DNA of 64,000 nt from Narthecium ossifragum (taxonomy: Eukaryota; Streptophyta; Magnoliopsida; Dioscoreales; Nartheciaceae). This document shows positions 22,780 through 35,263 of the stretch, piece by piece. The notes beneath the pieces are model-generated. The model was not told where the DNA came from. It made no database searches and saw nothing but the letters and a program-made list of their open reading frames with translations. Each line of letters starts with the position of its first letter. Position 1 is the first letter of the stretch. The stretch lies in assembly GCA_963920575.1 (NCBI GenBank), contig OY986974.1, positions 8,680,610 to 8,744,609 on the forward strand, given 5' to 3'. The translations under genes and the position numbers were made by a program.

Positions 22780-23640
22780 TCGTGTGACCAGCTTTGCCGC
22801 AAACTTGACAAACTAGTCTATTGCTTTTTGACTATCCAGTACTATAGTTGCCACGTCCACGAGAACCATTGCGCCCCCGTGATTTGTTGTTCGAAGAGGA
22901 ATTGAAGCTTATAGTCCCCCCATTTTGGTGACCCCGACCTTTGTAACTGGACTGACGAGATGCTATATTGGCTGAGGAACTGGTAAAGCTTCCTGATTGA
23001 TGTAGCCTCTCAAGCCTCATTTCATGATTGAGAAGATGACTATACACCTCTTCCAAGTTCATTGGATCAATGCGAGTTGTAATAGAGGTGACAAAAGGAT
23101 CATAGTCAGATCCTAGGCTAGCAAGGAGGACGGACTCAATCTCATCGTCCTTCAAGGGCTGGCTAGCAGCGGCAAGAGTATCTGCAAACCCCTTGACGCG
23201 CTGAAAATAATCCGCAATGGAGGAGTTCCCCTTGTGCAGAGTAGCTAACTGAGTCCGAATCTGGAGAATGCGAGCATGAGATTGAGAGGTATACATCCTC
23301 TCAAGTGCTTGACAGACTTCACGAGAAGTCGAATAGCCCACGACTTAGGCAATAATTCCTTCTGATAGAGAAGACATGACAATACTGAGCTGGATTTGGT
23401 CCTGCCGAACCCAGCTTTTGTAGGCTGGGTTTGGAGTAGAGATCAATGTAGCACCGGCAACAGTACTTGGAGCCGGAATGTATGCTGGAGGAGGAGGTAT
23501 GGAGCCGTCAAGATAACCAAAAACCTCTTGGCCTCGTAAATAAGGTACTAACTGTGCCTTCCAGAGAAGAAAATTGTCATGGCCAAGCTTAATTGTAACT
23601 AGGTGAGCCATGGATGTGAGAGCTGATGAAGAGGAAGAAG
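22780..23640 (-). pseudogene. Copia gag (two stops, damaged zinc knuckle)
   Basis: The N-terminal part (NFLLWKAQLVPYLRG, LDGSIPPPP) and the UBN2-type core (QSHARILQIRTQLATLHKG, YFQRVKGFAD, LLASLGSDYDPF) match Copia gag. A TAA at 23342-23344 splits it, and a TAG lies at about 22832. The zinc knuckle reads CQVCGKAGHTTLKF: the last cysteine of CCHC has become phenylalanine. The upstream leader stops at the C4 junction. Confidence 0.87.
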
Positions 23641-23686
23641 AATTGGATGCTTCAGAGGACGAAGAAGACGTATCCCAGATCAAAGA

Positions 23687-25151
23687 TGTCACACCCCGAC
23701 CCAGAAAACCCATCCAGGATGAGGCGTGAGGGTTCCTATTACTATTCAAATCCAACTGGCGCGATACATTTGCGGAAACAGAGATAAATTTAAACAATTT
23801 AACTTCCAAGGATAAGACTGTAATTCAATTAATAGAAACATCAGGTTGTACTATTTAAAAATCCGATATAAATTCTTATCAAACTTCTCCCATGAGAATA
23901 TTATACATTAATCCAAAAGTCCTCGAGGGATGTTTATAATATACATAATCTATCAAAGTACAACAGTCGTCCTGCAGCAACCTCAAGCACCTCTGGAGGT
24001 CATCGCGCCACCAAAAGCTGATCCCGCCGGCTCTACCTAAGAAGAACTGGCGCCTGCACATGCAAACGCAGCCCGGGTAGGAGTGAGCGATAAGCTCAGT
24101 AGGGTTCTACTCTACGGTACACTAAAAGGAGGAAAATAACAACAATGATGTCTCCCCGCTCAAGTCTAGGGATGCCACGGGGTCCCACAACCCATATCGA
24201 TGTCCCAAGGGCTCCTGCCATGAAACCTCTCTCCTGAACAAGTTACAAGGAGGTTACGGAACAGTAACATGCAGGATCACCTTTATCCAAGCAGGATTCC
24301 CATGCCTTGGGGACCCACGTCGGGAACGCATCGACATCCATCCTTAGCACTTGGCATAGGGAAGACAACACGACCTCTAAACCATAAAGCAAATATGATC
24401 ATAGCCAACAACATCATATCCTCGATAACTTGAGATTCCATAGATACAATCATGTCATAAACCTTACTACCCAGCCGCGGCCCTAAGGCTAGATCCGAGC
24501 TACCCGAGAGCCTCGGATTGGCGATCAACCTATCACCCACCTAACCTGATATGCCTCTAATGCATACAGTGCATGAACCTATGCAAACATCTACCCTAAA
24601 TGTCTCTATATGCCACAACATCAATTATGAGTCCAACAGTTATACAATAGCCCTCGACACTCACCGGCAACGGGCTAAGGTTCCACAGTACCACGTTAGC
24701 TAGCACTCATAGCTAGCTAATGGCTAGGAAAAACAATAATCATTTAGAGTTACCATCCAACTAAACATTTAAATGCAAGTCAATCCACAATTTCGCCAAA
24801 AAGGGTAAACGCACGATTCAATCCTCAATCTCGATAAAAATCCTTTAAAAACCACGTGATAACAATATGCATGCTTCCTAACATGATTGGGTCTCTATCA
24901 TGAACGAAAGCCAGAAAACACTGCTCAGGGGCCGCGGTCGATCCGACGGTTGACCGTGAGACCAGAAAGAGGAAAAACACAAGGGCCATGGTCGATCGGG
25001 ACATCGACCCTGGGAAGCCAAAAAGGCGAGAGAGCCTCACGGTCGATGCGGCGGTCGATCCGACGGTCGACCGTGAGGTAAAAAGGGACAAAAATAAGAA
25101 CCCACGGTCGATCGAAGTATCGACCCTGGGAACCCAAAATGAGATAGAGCC
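23687..25151 (-). mobile_element. C4: truncated 3' LTR of gypsy copy G1
   Basis: Matches the TGTCACACCCCGACCC half of C2 for about 1.46 kb, with a GGTCGACC array at 24935-25127. It then joins pol directly at an AGAGCC shared by LTR and pol (25146-25151). About 950 bp of LTR start, the polypurine tract and the end of pol are deleted. The outer end at 23687 cuts the Copia gag leader. Confidence 0.85.
24935..25127. repeat. GGTCGACC/GATCGATC array in C4
   Basis: Repeated GGTCGATC, GGTCGACCGTGAG and ATCGACCCTGGG units, equivalent to 34497-34700 of C2. Confidence 0.8.
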
Positions 25152-26225
25152 AACTGGTAGGCGACAGCGACAACGCGCTTAACGATCTCAAAAGGGCATG
25201 TAATCCTCGGCGCTAGCTTGCCCCTGCTACCAAACCTGATCGATCCTCTGCGCGGAGACACCTTCAGTAGTACTCTGTCGCCAATTGCGAACTCCAGGGG
25301 TCGTCGCCTGCGATCTGCGTAGCTCTGCTACCTACTCTGCGCTGTTAGGAGTCTTTGTCTGATCTGAGCCAACCTCTCTGATGACTGTCTGATGATGTCC
25401 GGACCGGTAAGGGACGCCTCCCCAACCTCCGTCCAACACACAAGTGAGTGACATGGCATGCCGTACAATGCCTCAAAGGGTGCAAAACCCAAACTGGCCT
25501 GAAAGCTGTTGTTGTAGGCAAACTTCACCAGGGTCACGTGCTACTCCCAAGTACCTCCAGCGTCTAACACACATGCTCTGAGCATGTCCTCCAAGATCTG
25601 GATCGTCCGCTCCGACTGTCCGTCTGTCTGAGGGTGGAAAGCTGCGCTGAAGGTTAGAGCTGTCCCCAAGGAGTCCTGGAAGCTGCTCCAGAACCTACCG
25701 ATGAGTCGGGGATCTCTGTCTGACACTATCGACACTGAGATACCGTGCAGTCGTACTACCTCGTCGGTGTTCCTCTGGCTCAGTCTGGCAACTGGGTCTG
25801 TCGTCCTCATGGGGAGGAAATGAGCCGATTTGGTCAGTCGATCGACGATGACCCAAATCGCATCATTCCCCCTCGGTGTCCTGGGTAGCCCGGTGACGAA
25901 TTCCATCGCTATATGTTCCCACTTCCACTCTGGCACTGAAAGTGGCTGCAACAAACCTGGTGTCCGTCTGTGCTCTGCCTTCACCTTCTGACATGTGAGG
26001 CATCTGGAAGCAAACTCTGCTACTGACCTCTTCATCCCGCACCACCAAAACTGTCGGCGTAGATAGTGGTACATCTTGGTGCTCCAGGGGTGAACGGCGA
26101 AACAAGAGTGGTGGAACTCGTGAAGGATCTCCTCCCGTAATGCGGGGTCTGCTGGAACTGTAACTTTGCCTCTAAAGAGTAGACCGTTGTCTGCCGACAC
26201 TGTCCAGCCCTCAACTGTATGAACG
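25152..26225 (-). pseudogene. G1 integrase region (chromovirus pol)
   Basis: The minus strand shows the zinc-binding region (HEFHHSCF...CLTCQKVKAEH) and core: WEHIAMEFVTGLP, where the usual first catalytic Asp (MDF) is Glu; IVSDRDPR with the second Asp; and HPQTDGQSERTIQ with the catalytic Glu. FAYNNSFQASLGFAPFEALYG follows. A stop sits after GGTWE (about 25540). The C-terminal part (LAQIRQRLL and beyond) runs into the C4 junction, so the chromodomain is missing. Confidence 0.88.
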
Positions 26226-26557
26226 CCTGCTCGCAAGCATCGTCCCAAACAAACGGGACATCCTTCTGTGTCAATCTGGTCAGCGGCCCTGCAACCCTGG
26301 AGAAGTCCCGCACGAACCTCCTGTAGTATCCCGCCAAGCCGAGGAAGCTGCCGACCTCGAATACTGTCGTCGGTCTCTGCCACTGTAGCACTGCCTCGAC
26401 CTTGGCTGGATCAACTGAAATGCCTGCCGCTGACACCACGTGCCCCAGAAATTGTACCTCAGGAAGCTAGAACTCACATTTGGAGGCTTTGGCGTATAGC
26501 CTATGCCCCCTCAACAACTGCACCACTGTTCTCAAATGCTGCCCGTACTCCTCCTCT
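26226..26557 (-). pseudogene. G1 reverse transcriptase, C-terminal part
   Basis: Minus-strand [39 protein letters not shown] and [20 protein letters not shown] are the thumb/connection motifs of Ty3/gypsy RT. A stop replaces a codon in CEF*LPEVQ. At about 26226 the frame jumps from [10 protein letters not shown] to the post-RNase-H linker ([14 protein letters not shown]): the RNase H domain is deleted with a frameshift. G2a has the identical breakpoint near 37045. The upstream part of RT is separated by LTR C5. Confidence 0.88.
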
Positions 26558-26843
26558 GTACGTGTGAGGACCCGTCCCTCTACTCTTGGGTCGACCGGCT
26601 GGGTCGGGCCCGTGGTTCGTTGGTTTGCTTCGCATCGAGTGCGCGATCCGGTGGATTGTATTGTTTCTTGGACCACAAGGGCAATTTGGTAAATTGCGCC
26701 TTGTTGGTTTGTTTCACACCCACGTGTGCACACACTAGCCTTGTATGTGGTAGTGCTTGTATAGAATGATTAGATGGACCCGGGATCAGAAGATCCCAGC
26801 TCGGGTGCGCGGAAGCTTGCTTTTAGGCAGCTTACGGCCCTTG

Positions 26844-27061
26844 AGCGATCGATCGCCCCTTGGAGCGATCGATCGGACTCGTGAGCGAGTCGGTGGGTTC
26901 TTGACCCGTTCGGATCGATCCAAGTGTTTTGGATCGATCCAGCCTGTCTCGAATCGATCCGACTTGGTGTTGGATCGATCCAGCCTGTCTCGGATCGATC
27001 CGACTTGGTGTTCGATCGATCCGGACAGGCTTCTCCTTCGCGAGCGATCGATCGGACTCGG
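26844..27061. repeat. GATCGATC palindrome array in C5
   Basis: Nine units of GGATCGATCC/GCGATCGATCG type in about 215 bp, several in a regular repeat of roughly 25 bp (AGCCTGTCTCGGATCGATCC). The partner in C6 is 60258-60360. A second, two-unit array lies at 27820-27862. Confidence 0.88.
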
Positions 27062-28026
27062 CGTCGGTGGCTTTTCTGCTTCGAGAGGACGGCCGCCGTT
27101 GGCCGTCACTCTCTCTTGTCAGAAGGGGAGGACTTTCCCTCCCCTCCTTCACCTTTTCCCCCCTTCCTCCGGCTTTCCCCTTCCCCTTTTTCCCTTCTTT
27201 TCTTCCTCTTCTCCTCCTCCTTCTCCTTTCTTCTTCCTTCTTTCTTCTTCTCCCGCGGCTCTGTTTTCTTCCCCTGCTTCTCCAGCAGCTCCTTCTTCTT
27301 CACCGTTCTCCCTCCTCCGGCCACCGTTTTGGGTGTTCCAAGGCTTGTTGGAACCGTGGCAACGAGAGGAAGATCCTTGAAGTGGTTTGGAGCTGCATTG
27401 GTGACCAGTTCGCAGGGAATCAGCCGAGGAGTGTGTTTCGGGTAGGTGTTCTACCTACATGTGTTGTTTTCGGGTTTTCTCTAGATCTAGCCGTTGGATC
27501 TTGTTGATCTTTGTCTTGTTGGATTCCTCATGCTTAGTAGAATTTCTGTTATAAATTTCATAAGCTTTGGTTGAGATCTGAGTAGGTTTTATGCATGATT
27601 AATCTCGGATTTTCCGGTTTCTGCTGTTCTTGAAGAACAGTCGGCTTGCGGCGAGTTTTCCGACCGGTACGTACATGATCTTGGGTTGTGATGAACATGA
27701 GAGTTGTAGATCTTTAAATCTACTCTCAAACCCAATTGATTTCATAATTTTCTAATGTTTCTATGATTTATTATGAATTGATTACTGGAGGGCTGCGTTG
27801 CAGCAAGTACTTGGTAAGTTAGAGTTGGATCGATCGGATCTGCGAGTCCGATCGATCGGACTATACTTGGTGAGTTATTTTTGATTAGCGGTTTTGATTA
27901 GTGTTTTCCCGTTAATCCAATCATTGAATGTTTATGGATTTTGGTTATGATGATCATGGTATGTACACCTACTGATGGCTAAGTTGGATCTTGAATCCGT
28001 CGTCGTTTGGACGTCGGATCGACGGG

Positions 28027-28314
28027 ATCAATTAGCCTCTAGTAGAGAACTTTTGGGTATTTTGAATATAATATTATATTGTTTACTGTTCATCATCATT
28101 TTCGGGGTTACTTCCCGTTGCAGGAGTCCGCGGTTGACGGTCGTGGTACCGTCGAAATGCCGGGATCCGCTACGGATCGGCTGGCAGCGGTCGGTGGTAC
28201 CGCTGCAGCGATCCGGTTGACTTATATGAAGTTTGTCATACTGTTGCATGCTTTATCAATTAGCCTCTAGTAGAGAACTTTTGGGTATTTTGAATATAAT
28301 ATTATATTATTTAC
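28027..28314 (+). repeat. Direct repeat of about 59 bp, 228 bp apart, in C5
   Basis: ATCAATTAGCCTCTAGTAGA and the following 40 bp occur at 28027 and again at 28255 with only one or two differences, so a 228-bp segment was duplicated in part. Confidence 0.8.
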
Positions 28315-29181
28315 TTTACTTCTTATCTGTGTATGTTCATGGCATGCATTTCCCTGTTGTGCATTTGTTGCATTGGTTAGGGCGTGGGTGATCTGTGGGT
28401 CGCCGTCCCGAGGCTGGAAGCTCGGACTTAGCCCTAGGACCGGGGTTGGGTAGTTTGGGCCCGGTTTGAATGGTGGTGTCCAGTCGATTCGATGATAGGC
28501 TTAGATGACTGGTACACTTGTTGCTTGATGATTATAGTGGTCGTGTCGGCCTTGAGTCGGAAGCTGAGGTGTAGCCGGTGTCCCACTGTGCTGACCCGGG
28601 AGTAGTGAAGTTGCCTACTCAGTTTGTGTGTCGACAGTGTTGGAGTGCTGCCCCTGGGCCTCAGGGACACACGGTGGGGTTATGGGACCCCTGTATACAC
28701 CCAGGTCTTGCTTAAGGGCGACGCTTTTGCGTTTCCCTCTTCAATCTGTGTGTCGTAGTGTAGAACCCTACTGAGCTTAGTGCTCACACCTACCCGGGCT
28801 GCGTTTTGCAGGTGCAGGCGTCAGCTCTTCTTCCGTGGCCCCTACCGGGCAGATGGTCGGTGGTGCGGCGGCGCCAGGCGGAGTCTGAGAGGTGGTGATT
28901 CTTTACAGTTTTTATCCTATGTTAGATAGTCTCCTACGGGAGTAATGTTGTATTTGAACCTCCCCCTCTCCGAGGATATGTATATTAAATTTTTTTGAGT
29001 TCATAAATCTGTGGTTCGAGGTTTCTTTAAATTATTGTCTTTTAATTGTGGGTGCTTTTGGTGAACTGTTAGGGAGACCAATAGGTTAGAGGGAACCCTC
29101 GCCATTATTTTTCGTAGTTTGTTAGGTTTCGGTTCGCGTCGCCCGGCCCGGTTTGGCTTTCGCGGGTCGGGGCGCACTGCG

Positions 29182-29609
29182 TGAGTAGACTAGGATGTCA
29201 TCGACGAACACCACCACGAACTGATCTAAGTACGGTCGGAAGACCCTCTGCATCATATCCATGAACGCCGCTGGTGCGTTCGTCAGGCCAAGCGGCATCA
29301 CCGTGAACTCGTACAACCCGTACCTCGTATGGAAAGCCGTCTTCGGGATGTCGCAATCCCGAATCCTCAACTGATGGTAGCCGGTATGGAGATCAATTTT
29401 TGAAAAAAACGAAGAGCCTCGGAGCTGGTCAAACAAGTCATCGATCCTCGGCATCAGATACTTGTTCTTCACCGTCTCCATGTTCAGCTTCCTGTAATCA
29501 ATGCAAAGACGAAACGTACCATCCTTCTTCTTTGCGAATAACACAGGAGCTGCCCAAGCTGACGTGCTGGCACGGATGAAACCCCTGCCGATCAACCCGT
29601 CGAGCTGGA
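29182..29609 (-). pseudogene. G1 reverse transcriptase, catalytic core
   Basis: Minus-strand [60 protein letters not shown] and the FVDD catalytic box ([13 protein letters not shown], near 29190-29225) are the Ty3/gypsy RT core, open throughout. It is severed upstream by solo LTR A4 and downstream by solo LTR C5, each inserted in coding sequence. Confidence 0.92.
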
Positions 29610-30557
29610 TGATATCGCTCAAATGTGTCTCGCACAGCGATCGCGGTGCAGTACAGCATAAGAGAGGTCGAACCCACAGAGAGACAAGCAGAAAGGATCC
29701 AGAAATACAGATAATAATATATTGAAGACAATCAAGAAAGCTAACTAAACTAAATTAGATCAAAGGAATAATGATAATGTAGGATTAACTAAAGATATCA
29801 GGCTTTTGATAAGGCTAGGCATCGGGAATCACTTCACTCGGATTTAGGTTCTTCTTCTACCAACGGTTCATTCAATACTCAGTTAAGGGATTCACATCCC
29901 AATCACCATAACCGGAAGATATGGAATTATGAATCTAACAAAATATATAAATGTCTCATCCTGCGATTGATTCTTCCTTATTATAGTTCTAACTTCATCC
30001 AACCCAAACCTAAGAATATATGATACCGGCTGTCACTACATGCAACATATAGCAAAAGTTCATCGGGACAAAGCTCTAACTCTATCTAACCAGATCTCTA
30101 AGAATACACAATACCAACTCTCACAATCGGCAATGCATAGCAAAGATTTCACGAGATAAAGTAGGTAAACAATAGGTAAAACTTTGGGATTATAAGATCA
30201 TGAAAGAAGCATGACTGGATTCATAATGTTAATCATCTACATAGAAATATATAATCTGAAAATAATCCTTGAAGACTCAATACATAGAGAAGAGTTTAAC
30301 AATAAAGTTTAAAACATGAACCATCGTTGGAGAAGAAACCCTAATCCTCGCTAGGTCATCCGTCCGCCATGCCCGTGGATTACTCGGCCATGGATGGAGA
30401 TTCCTTCATCTTCTTCCTTTGGAAAACGTCCAGAAAAGAGCCTCCAAAAACGTCCAAGAACTCCTGTTTGATTAACCCTAAGTTTCCTATTTATAGCCTC
30501 AAAGTCTCTCCATCCTCGGATTAGATCTAAATCGTTGATTTTCTTCACTGGGAAAGT

Positions 30558-30780
30558 AGGATCGATCCCTCTATAGGTGTAGGATCGATCCCACTCATCA
30601 AAATCTTCAATTTCTGGCTACGCCCGAGTCGGATCAATCGGACTATGGGTGTTGGATCGATCAGACTCAGTAGGATGGATGGAGGGATCGATATGACTGT
30701 GTATAGCTGAAAAGTATGTGTTTTGTCATGTTTCTGTATAGTCGGATCGATCCTACTCTAGGTGTCGGATCGATCGGGCT
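30558..30780. repeat. GATCGATC array in A4
   Basis: About seven GGATCGATC-type units, several degenerate, at the position equivalent to 4738-5100 in A1. Confidence 0.75.
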
Positions 30781-30917
30781 TTCCAGCATATTTACTGTTT
30801 TGCCATCCAGATTGCGCCATTGGTACTAAAATTGCCGTAACTTCCTCTAGAAAACTCGGAATTACGAACCGTGAAATTCTCCAGAAACTAGACTTCAAGA
30901 GCATTCCAACCATATAT

Positions 30918-30969
30918 GGTACATCATCTGGTTCTTCATGAGCGGTACATCATCTGGTTCTTCATGAGC
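30918..30969 (-). repeat. 26-bp tandem duplication in A4
   Basis: GGTACATCATCTGGTTCTTC plus ATGAGC occurs twice in immediate succession; A1 and A2 have one copy. Confidence 0.9.
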
Positions 30970-31170
30970 AGGTACAGTGTAATCTTTTAAGTTGATCCAT
31001 ATACTCTTTTCAGCTTCTTTTAGCTTCAATTTCCTGCATTTTCTAAACAACTATGTGAAGCATATAAAAGTATAAAAATAGTGCTAAAGAAGTTGATTAA
31101 GGGTGAAGATATAGCAATTGAGATGGTTATAAGGTTGTTCAGAGTGCACTTTCATGCACTCTTCATTGGA

Positions 31171-32114
31171 CCCTCAGCTCCCTCTGCTCTGCTGGTGCCA
31201 TCCTGAAAGCCGGCAAAGAGATCGGCCCGGTGCCCAGTACAAGATCTATCTGGAAGTCTACCACTTTGGAAGGAGGAAGGCATGGCAGCTCGTCTGAAAA
31301 GACATCAGTGAACTCACAAACTACTCCAGGTAAACTGCTCTCTCGACTGCCCTCTACAGCGAACAAGGAAAGGCGCACCAGTAAAGCTGACAGCTGGCCC
31401 TCGCGCCTAGGAAAATAATCACACATGAGGGAATCGGCCGACTGGCGATCCCCTAGCAAAACGAAACGAGCACCATCAGGTATCCAAGCAGTCACCCTGC
31501 GAGGGCCACAATCGATGATGACTCGGTATGAAGTCAGCCAATCCATACCGAGAATCACGTCGAACCCCGACCATGTCTAACACCCAAAGGTCTAGAAAGA
31601 CACGGAGGCCCCCAACCTCCAACTCGTAAGAATGGCAGATCAGCTCAACACGAGCCCCTCCGTCGACCGGTGTGTCTAGGTGTAGTGTGACTCCAAGTGG
31701 CTCAATCTCTAGCCCTAGCGATGCCTCACACTCGCTAGCTACAAAGGAATGCGACGCCCCAGAATCTATCAGAACATCTACAAATGAACTGAAAAGCTGA
31801 AAGGTATCTCTGAGAACGAGAGGGTCGATTGGGGCTGGTGGAAGAGCTAGAGTTTGTTGGGGTGGCGGATACGAGTAGGACTGGAAAGGTGGCTGAACTC
31901 TGTCTGGGTACTCGTGGTCTGGAAGTGCGTAGACTCCTCCTCTAGAACCGCCTCGACCTCTGCCGCAACCTCTGCCTCTCTCGGCTCCTGATGTATACCA
32001 ACCTCCGCCTGCCCCGCTACGAATGGACTGTGCCCTCAATGTCGGACAGTCTCGGTGAAAGTGCCCTATCTGCTGACACTCGTAGCACACGGGAGGTCCA
32101 AGCACTAGCTGCAT
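31171..32114 (-). pseudogene. G1 zinc knuckle, protease and start of RT
   Basis: The minus strand begins with a CCHC knuckle, CYECQQIGHFHRDC (32043-32087). An Arg/Gly-rich linker is followed by the protease active site, LIDSGASHSF (DSGA near 31755-31766). A second frame then has MILGMDWL and [13 protein letters not shown] followed by MAPAEQREL, the lead-in to RT. The frame changes between 31558 and 31476. The reading is cut at 31165 by solo LTR A4. Confidence 0.88.
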
Positions 32115-32199
32115 GCTCTGGCCCCCTCCCCCGGACGTCTGCCCTGAGGCCCAGCTGTAAGAAGTGGCTGGCCTCCTTGGCTGGGCTGCTGCTGGTATG

Positions 32200-33080
32200 G
32201 CAGCCGGTGTCGTGAGTATTTATGCTGCCTCCACGAACCTCCTCTGCCTTGAGCTGCTCTCTACGGCTGTCCTCTGTCACTGGCACTCACAGACGACGCC
32301 AGTTGGACTGCCCTGGGCTCCGGCTCCTGCAACTGAGCCTCTATTGCTAAGGCACAGTCTAGCGCGTCGGTGTATGTGCTAGTGCGCTGAGCAGAGATCA
32401 GCTGCCTGAGCTCGGGTCTAAGCCCCCACTGGAACTGCTCAGCTCTGGCAAGAGGGTCCGTCAATACTGCCCCGACAAACCTGGCTAGTCTATTGAACCT
32501 AGATGCATACTGTACTACCGACTGAGTACCCGGAGAAAGGGTCTGGTACTCATGGACTAGGGCCGAGCGTGCACTGCGGGGAAAGAACGCGCCGAGAAAA
32601 GAAGAATGAAACACGGCCCACGATGGGTCACTCCCGTTCCTGGCGGCCTGAACAGAACGCCACCAGTCCAAAGCGTCCCCGTCGAGCTAGAACGTGACAA
32701 GTCTGACCCGAACCCAGTCATCCTGGACGAACAGACTGTCAAGGAAGTGACCGACTCCCTCCAGCCAGTCGCTCCCAACACCGCTGAACCTAGGCGGGTT
32801 CAGCCTCTGGAAGTCGACACCGATGTCACAACAACACGCTGGTCGAGTGGAGGAGAGACCTCCTCGACGACGAAAGAAGCATCCTCCTCCATCACAACCT
32901 CAATCCTCGACTCTGGCTCTGGTGCAGGTACCCGAGGCAAGGCTGCGTTGGCCCCAAAGGCCAGTTGGGTGGCGTGCTCGTCGCGCGCACTACCACGACC
33001 TAAGACTGGACAGCTAGCCCGGCTCCCTGTAATTTGCACGTTTACTAGAGACGACAAGCGTTCACTCGTAAGAAACTGAA
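32200..33080 (-). pseudogene. G1 gag (capsid region)
   Basis: The frame DWWRSVQAARNG, FLGAFFPRSARSALVHEYQ, YASRFNRLARF and LRPELRQLISAQ matches the retrotransposon gag domain of chromoviruses (W-W...F...F.P...R...F). The N-terminal part upstream (32680-33080) is interrupted by stops and frame changes. No clean ATG could be chosen. Confidence 0.8.
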
Positions 33081-33220
33081 ACACAACAACAATCAAGAAA
33101 ACAAAAGCACAACACACACGAGCACGAACAAGCACACAGGGATGCTCTACTCCCAGAACTATCCCAATCCACACTCAAAACCTTAACCACAAGCCTAATC
33201 CTATCCCTGGGACCTAGAGC

Positions 33221-33234
33221 ATGCTCTGATACCA
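33221..33234 (-). other. Primer-binding site, tRNA-iMet type
   Basis: TGGTATCAGAGCAT on the minus strand, three bases after the inner end of LTR C2. This complements the 3' end of plant initiator tRNA-Met and is the usual PBS of Tekay/Del chromoviruses. Confidence 0.9.
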
Positions 33235-34496
33235 AGTTGTCACACCCCGACCCAGAAAACCCATCTAGGACGAGGCGTGAGGGTTCCTATTAATATTCAC
33301 ATTCAACTGGCGCGATACATTTGCGAAAAACAGAGATAAATTTAAACAATTTGACTTCCAAGGATAGGACTGTAATTCAATTAATAGAAAGATCAGGTTG
33401 TACTATTTAAACATCCGATACAAATTCTTATCAAACTCCTCCAAGGAAAATATTATACATTAATCCAAAAGTCCTCGAGGGATGTTTATAATATACATAA
33501 TCTATCAAAGTACAATAGTCGTCCTGCAGCAACCTCAAGCACATATGGAAGTCGTCGCGCCACCAAAAATTGATCCCGCTGGCTCTATCGAAGAAGAACT
33601 GGCGTCTGCACCTGCAAATGCAGCCCGGGTAGGAATGAGCGATAAGCTTAGTAGGGTTCTACTCTACGGTACACTGAAGGGAGGAAAACAACAACAGTGA
33701 TGTCTCCTCGCTCAAGTCTAGGGATGCCACGGGGTCCCACAACCCATATCGATGTCCCAAGGGCTCCTGCAATGAAACCTCTCTCCTGAACAAGTTACCA
33801 GGAGGGTACGGAACAGTAACATATAGGATCACCTTTACCCAAGTAGGATTCCCATGCCTTGGGGACCCACGTCAGGAACGCATCGACATCCATCCTTAGC
33901 ACTTGGCATAGGGAAGACAACACGACCTCTAAACCTAAAAGCAAATATGATCATAGCCAACATCATATCCTCGATAACTTGAAATTCCAATGATACAATC
34001 ACGTCATAAACCTTACTACCCAGCTGCGGCCCGAAGGCTAGATTTTAGCTACCCGAGAGCCTCGGCTCGGCGATCAACCCATCGCCCACCTAACCTGATA
34101 TGCCTTTAATGCATACAGGGCATGAACCTATGCAAACATCTACCCTAGATGTCTCTATATGCCACAACATCAATTAAAAGTCCAACAGTTATACAATAGC
34201 CCTCGGCACTCGCCGGCAACGGGCTAACGTTCCACAATACCACGTTAGCTAGCACTCATAGCTAGCTAACGGTTAGGAAAAACAATAATCATTTAGAGTT
34301 ACCATCCAACTAAACATTTAAATGCAAGTCAATCCACAATTTCGCCAAAAAGGGTAAACACACGATTCAATCCTCAATCTCGATAGCAATCCCTTAAAAA
34401 CCCCGTGATAACAACGTGCATGCTTCCTAACATGATTGGGTATCTATAATGAACGAAAGCCATTTAAAGAAAGCCAAAAAACACTGCTCAGGGGCT

Positions 34497-34793
34497 CACG
34501 GTCCATGCGACGGTCGATCGTGAGGCCACGGTCCTATGCCGCGGTCGATCCGACGGTCGACCGTGAGACCAGAAAGAGGAAAAATACAAGGGCCACGGTC
34601 GATCGGGACATCGACCCTTGGAAGCCAAAAACGTGAGGTAAAAAGGGAAAAGAATAAGAACCCACAGTCGATCGGAGCATCGACCCTGGGGAACCCAAAA
34701 TGAGTCAGAGCCTCACGGTCGATGCGGCGGTCGACCGTGAGGCCAGAATTGAATGTGCTGCACCTGACGGTCGATCCAACGGTCGACCGTCAG
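34497..34793. repeat. GGTCGACC palindrome array in C2
   Basis: About ten GGTCGATC/GGTCGACCGTGAG units. It is homologous in position to the array in C1 (17527-17845) and, with a different core, to that in C7 (60930-61205). Confidence 0.88.
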
Positions 34794-35263
34794 GCCTGGC
34801 ACATGGTTCCTAAGAACAGTGCCAGACATCCAATTTCTTGGATTTGATGTAACAAAGCATATCGGAAAACTATGAAACTTTGTAGGCACGCGTAATAAAT
34901 GATGGGGAAGCTATTGATATGAAAAAAACACGATTTTGATGGTTAAATATCAAATCTAGGTCAAAACATTCGAAACCGATAAAACGACGATAATACGAGA
35001 ATCGTATGATAAAATACGAGAACCGAATGGTAGGAATACTCGAAGCAAGCTATACCACTCATGCATTAAGCTACACAACATTCTACCAAGTATTCCTACA
35101 TTGAAAACACAATAAACCTATCATAGGAGAACCCAATCGTACGATCGGGGTAGAAATACCTACTTGATGAAGTAGGGCAGCTTCTCCACGTCTTCCCCAA
35201 GCTCGATTGTCAAGATCTGCTCCTCGAAGATCGCGCTTCCAAGCCCTAGCTCAACTGGTAGGA

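Larger units (their letters stand above)
19108..23686 (-). mobile_element. Ty1/Copia element, 3' LTR and degenerate gag-pol
   Basis: Minus-strand order is gag, protease, integrase, reverse transcriptase, RNase H, which is the Copia order. The 3' LTR is 19108-19369. The 5' LTR is missing: at 23687 the gag leader is cut by the outer end of gypsy LTR C4. Coding is broken by a stop near 23342, a stop near 22832, and frameshifts near 21665 and 20530. Short LTR and domain style suggest an Ale/Retrofit-like lineage, by impression only. Confidence 0.88.
26563..29176 (+). mobile_element. C5: solo LTR (Tekay-like subfamily) in G1 RT
   Basis: It starts TGTGAGGACCCG and ends GGGTCGGGGCGCA. The flanks GTACG (26558-26562) and CTGCG (29177-29181) each differ by one base from GTGCG at the undamaged site in G2a, so this is an eroded TSD. 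2,614 bp. It is related to C6 (58213-60515), sharing the GCTGTTCTTGAAGAACAG block. RT reading resumes on the far side. Confidence 0.85.
29610..31165 (-). mobile_element. A4: solo LTR, family-A relative, in G1 RT
   Basis: It runs from TGATATCGC to CTCTTCA, flanked by CTGGA (29605-29609) and TTGGA (31166-31170), one mismatch. G2b (about 40640) has the uninterrupted site GAGCTGGATCCTCAG. TATA box at 30487-30499 on the minus strand. It shares a block with A1 around CTAGAAAACTCGGAATTACG but is otherwise divergent. 1,556 bp, non-coding. Confidence 0.88.

Noticed and set aside
26757..27507. Plus-strand frames of 170-200 codons in C5 that look like proteins with DRSS repeats.
   Set aside because: They are translations of the GATCGATC array and a CT-rich tract within an LTR; related LTR C6 does not conserve them.
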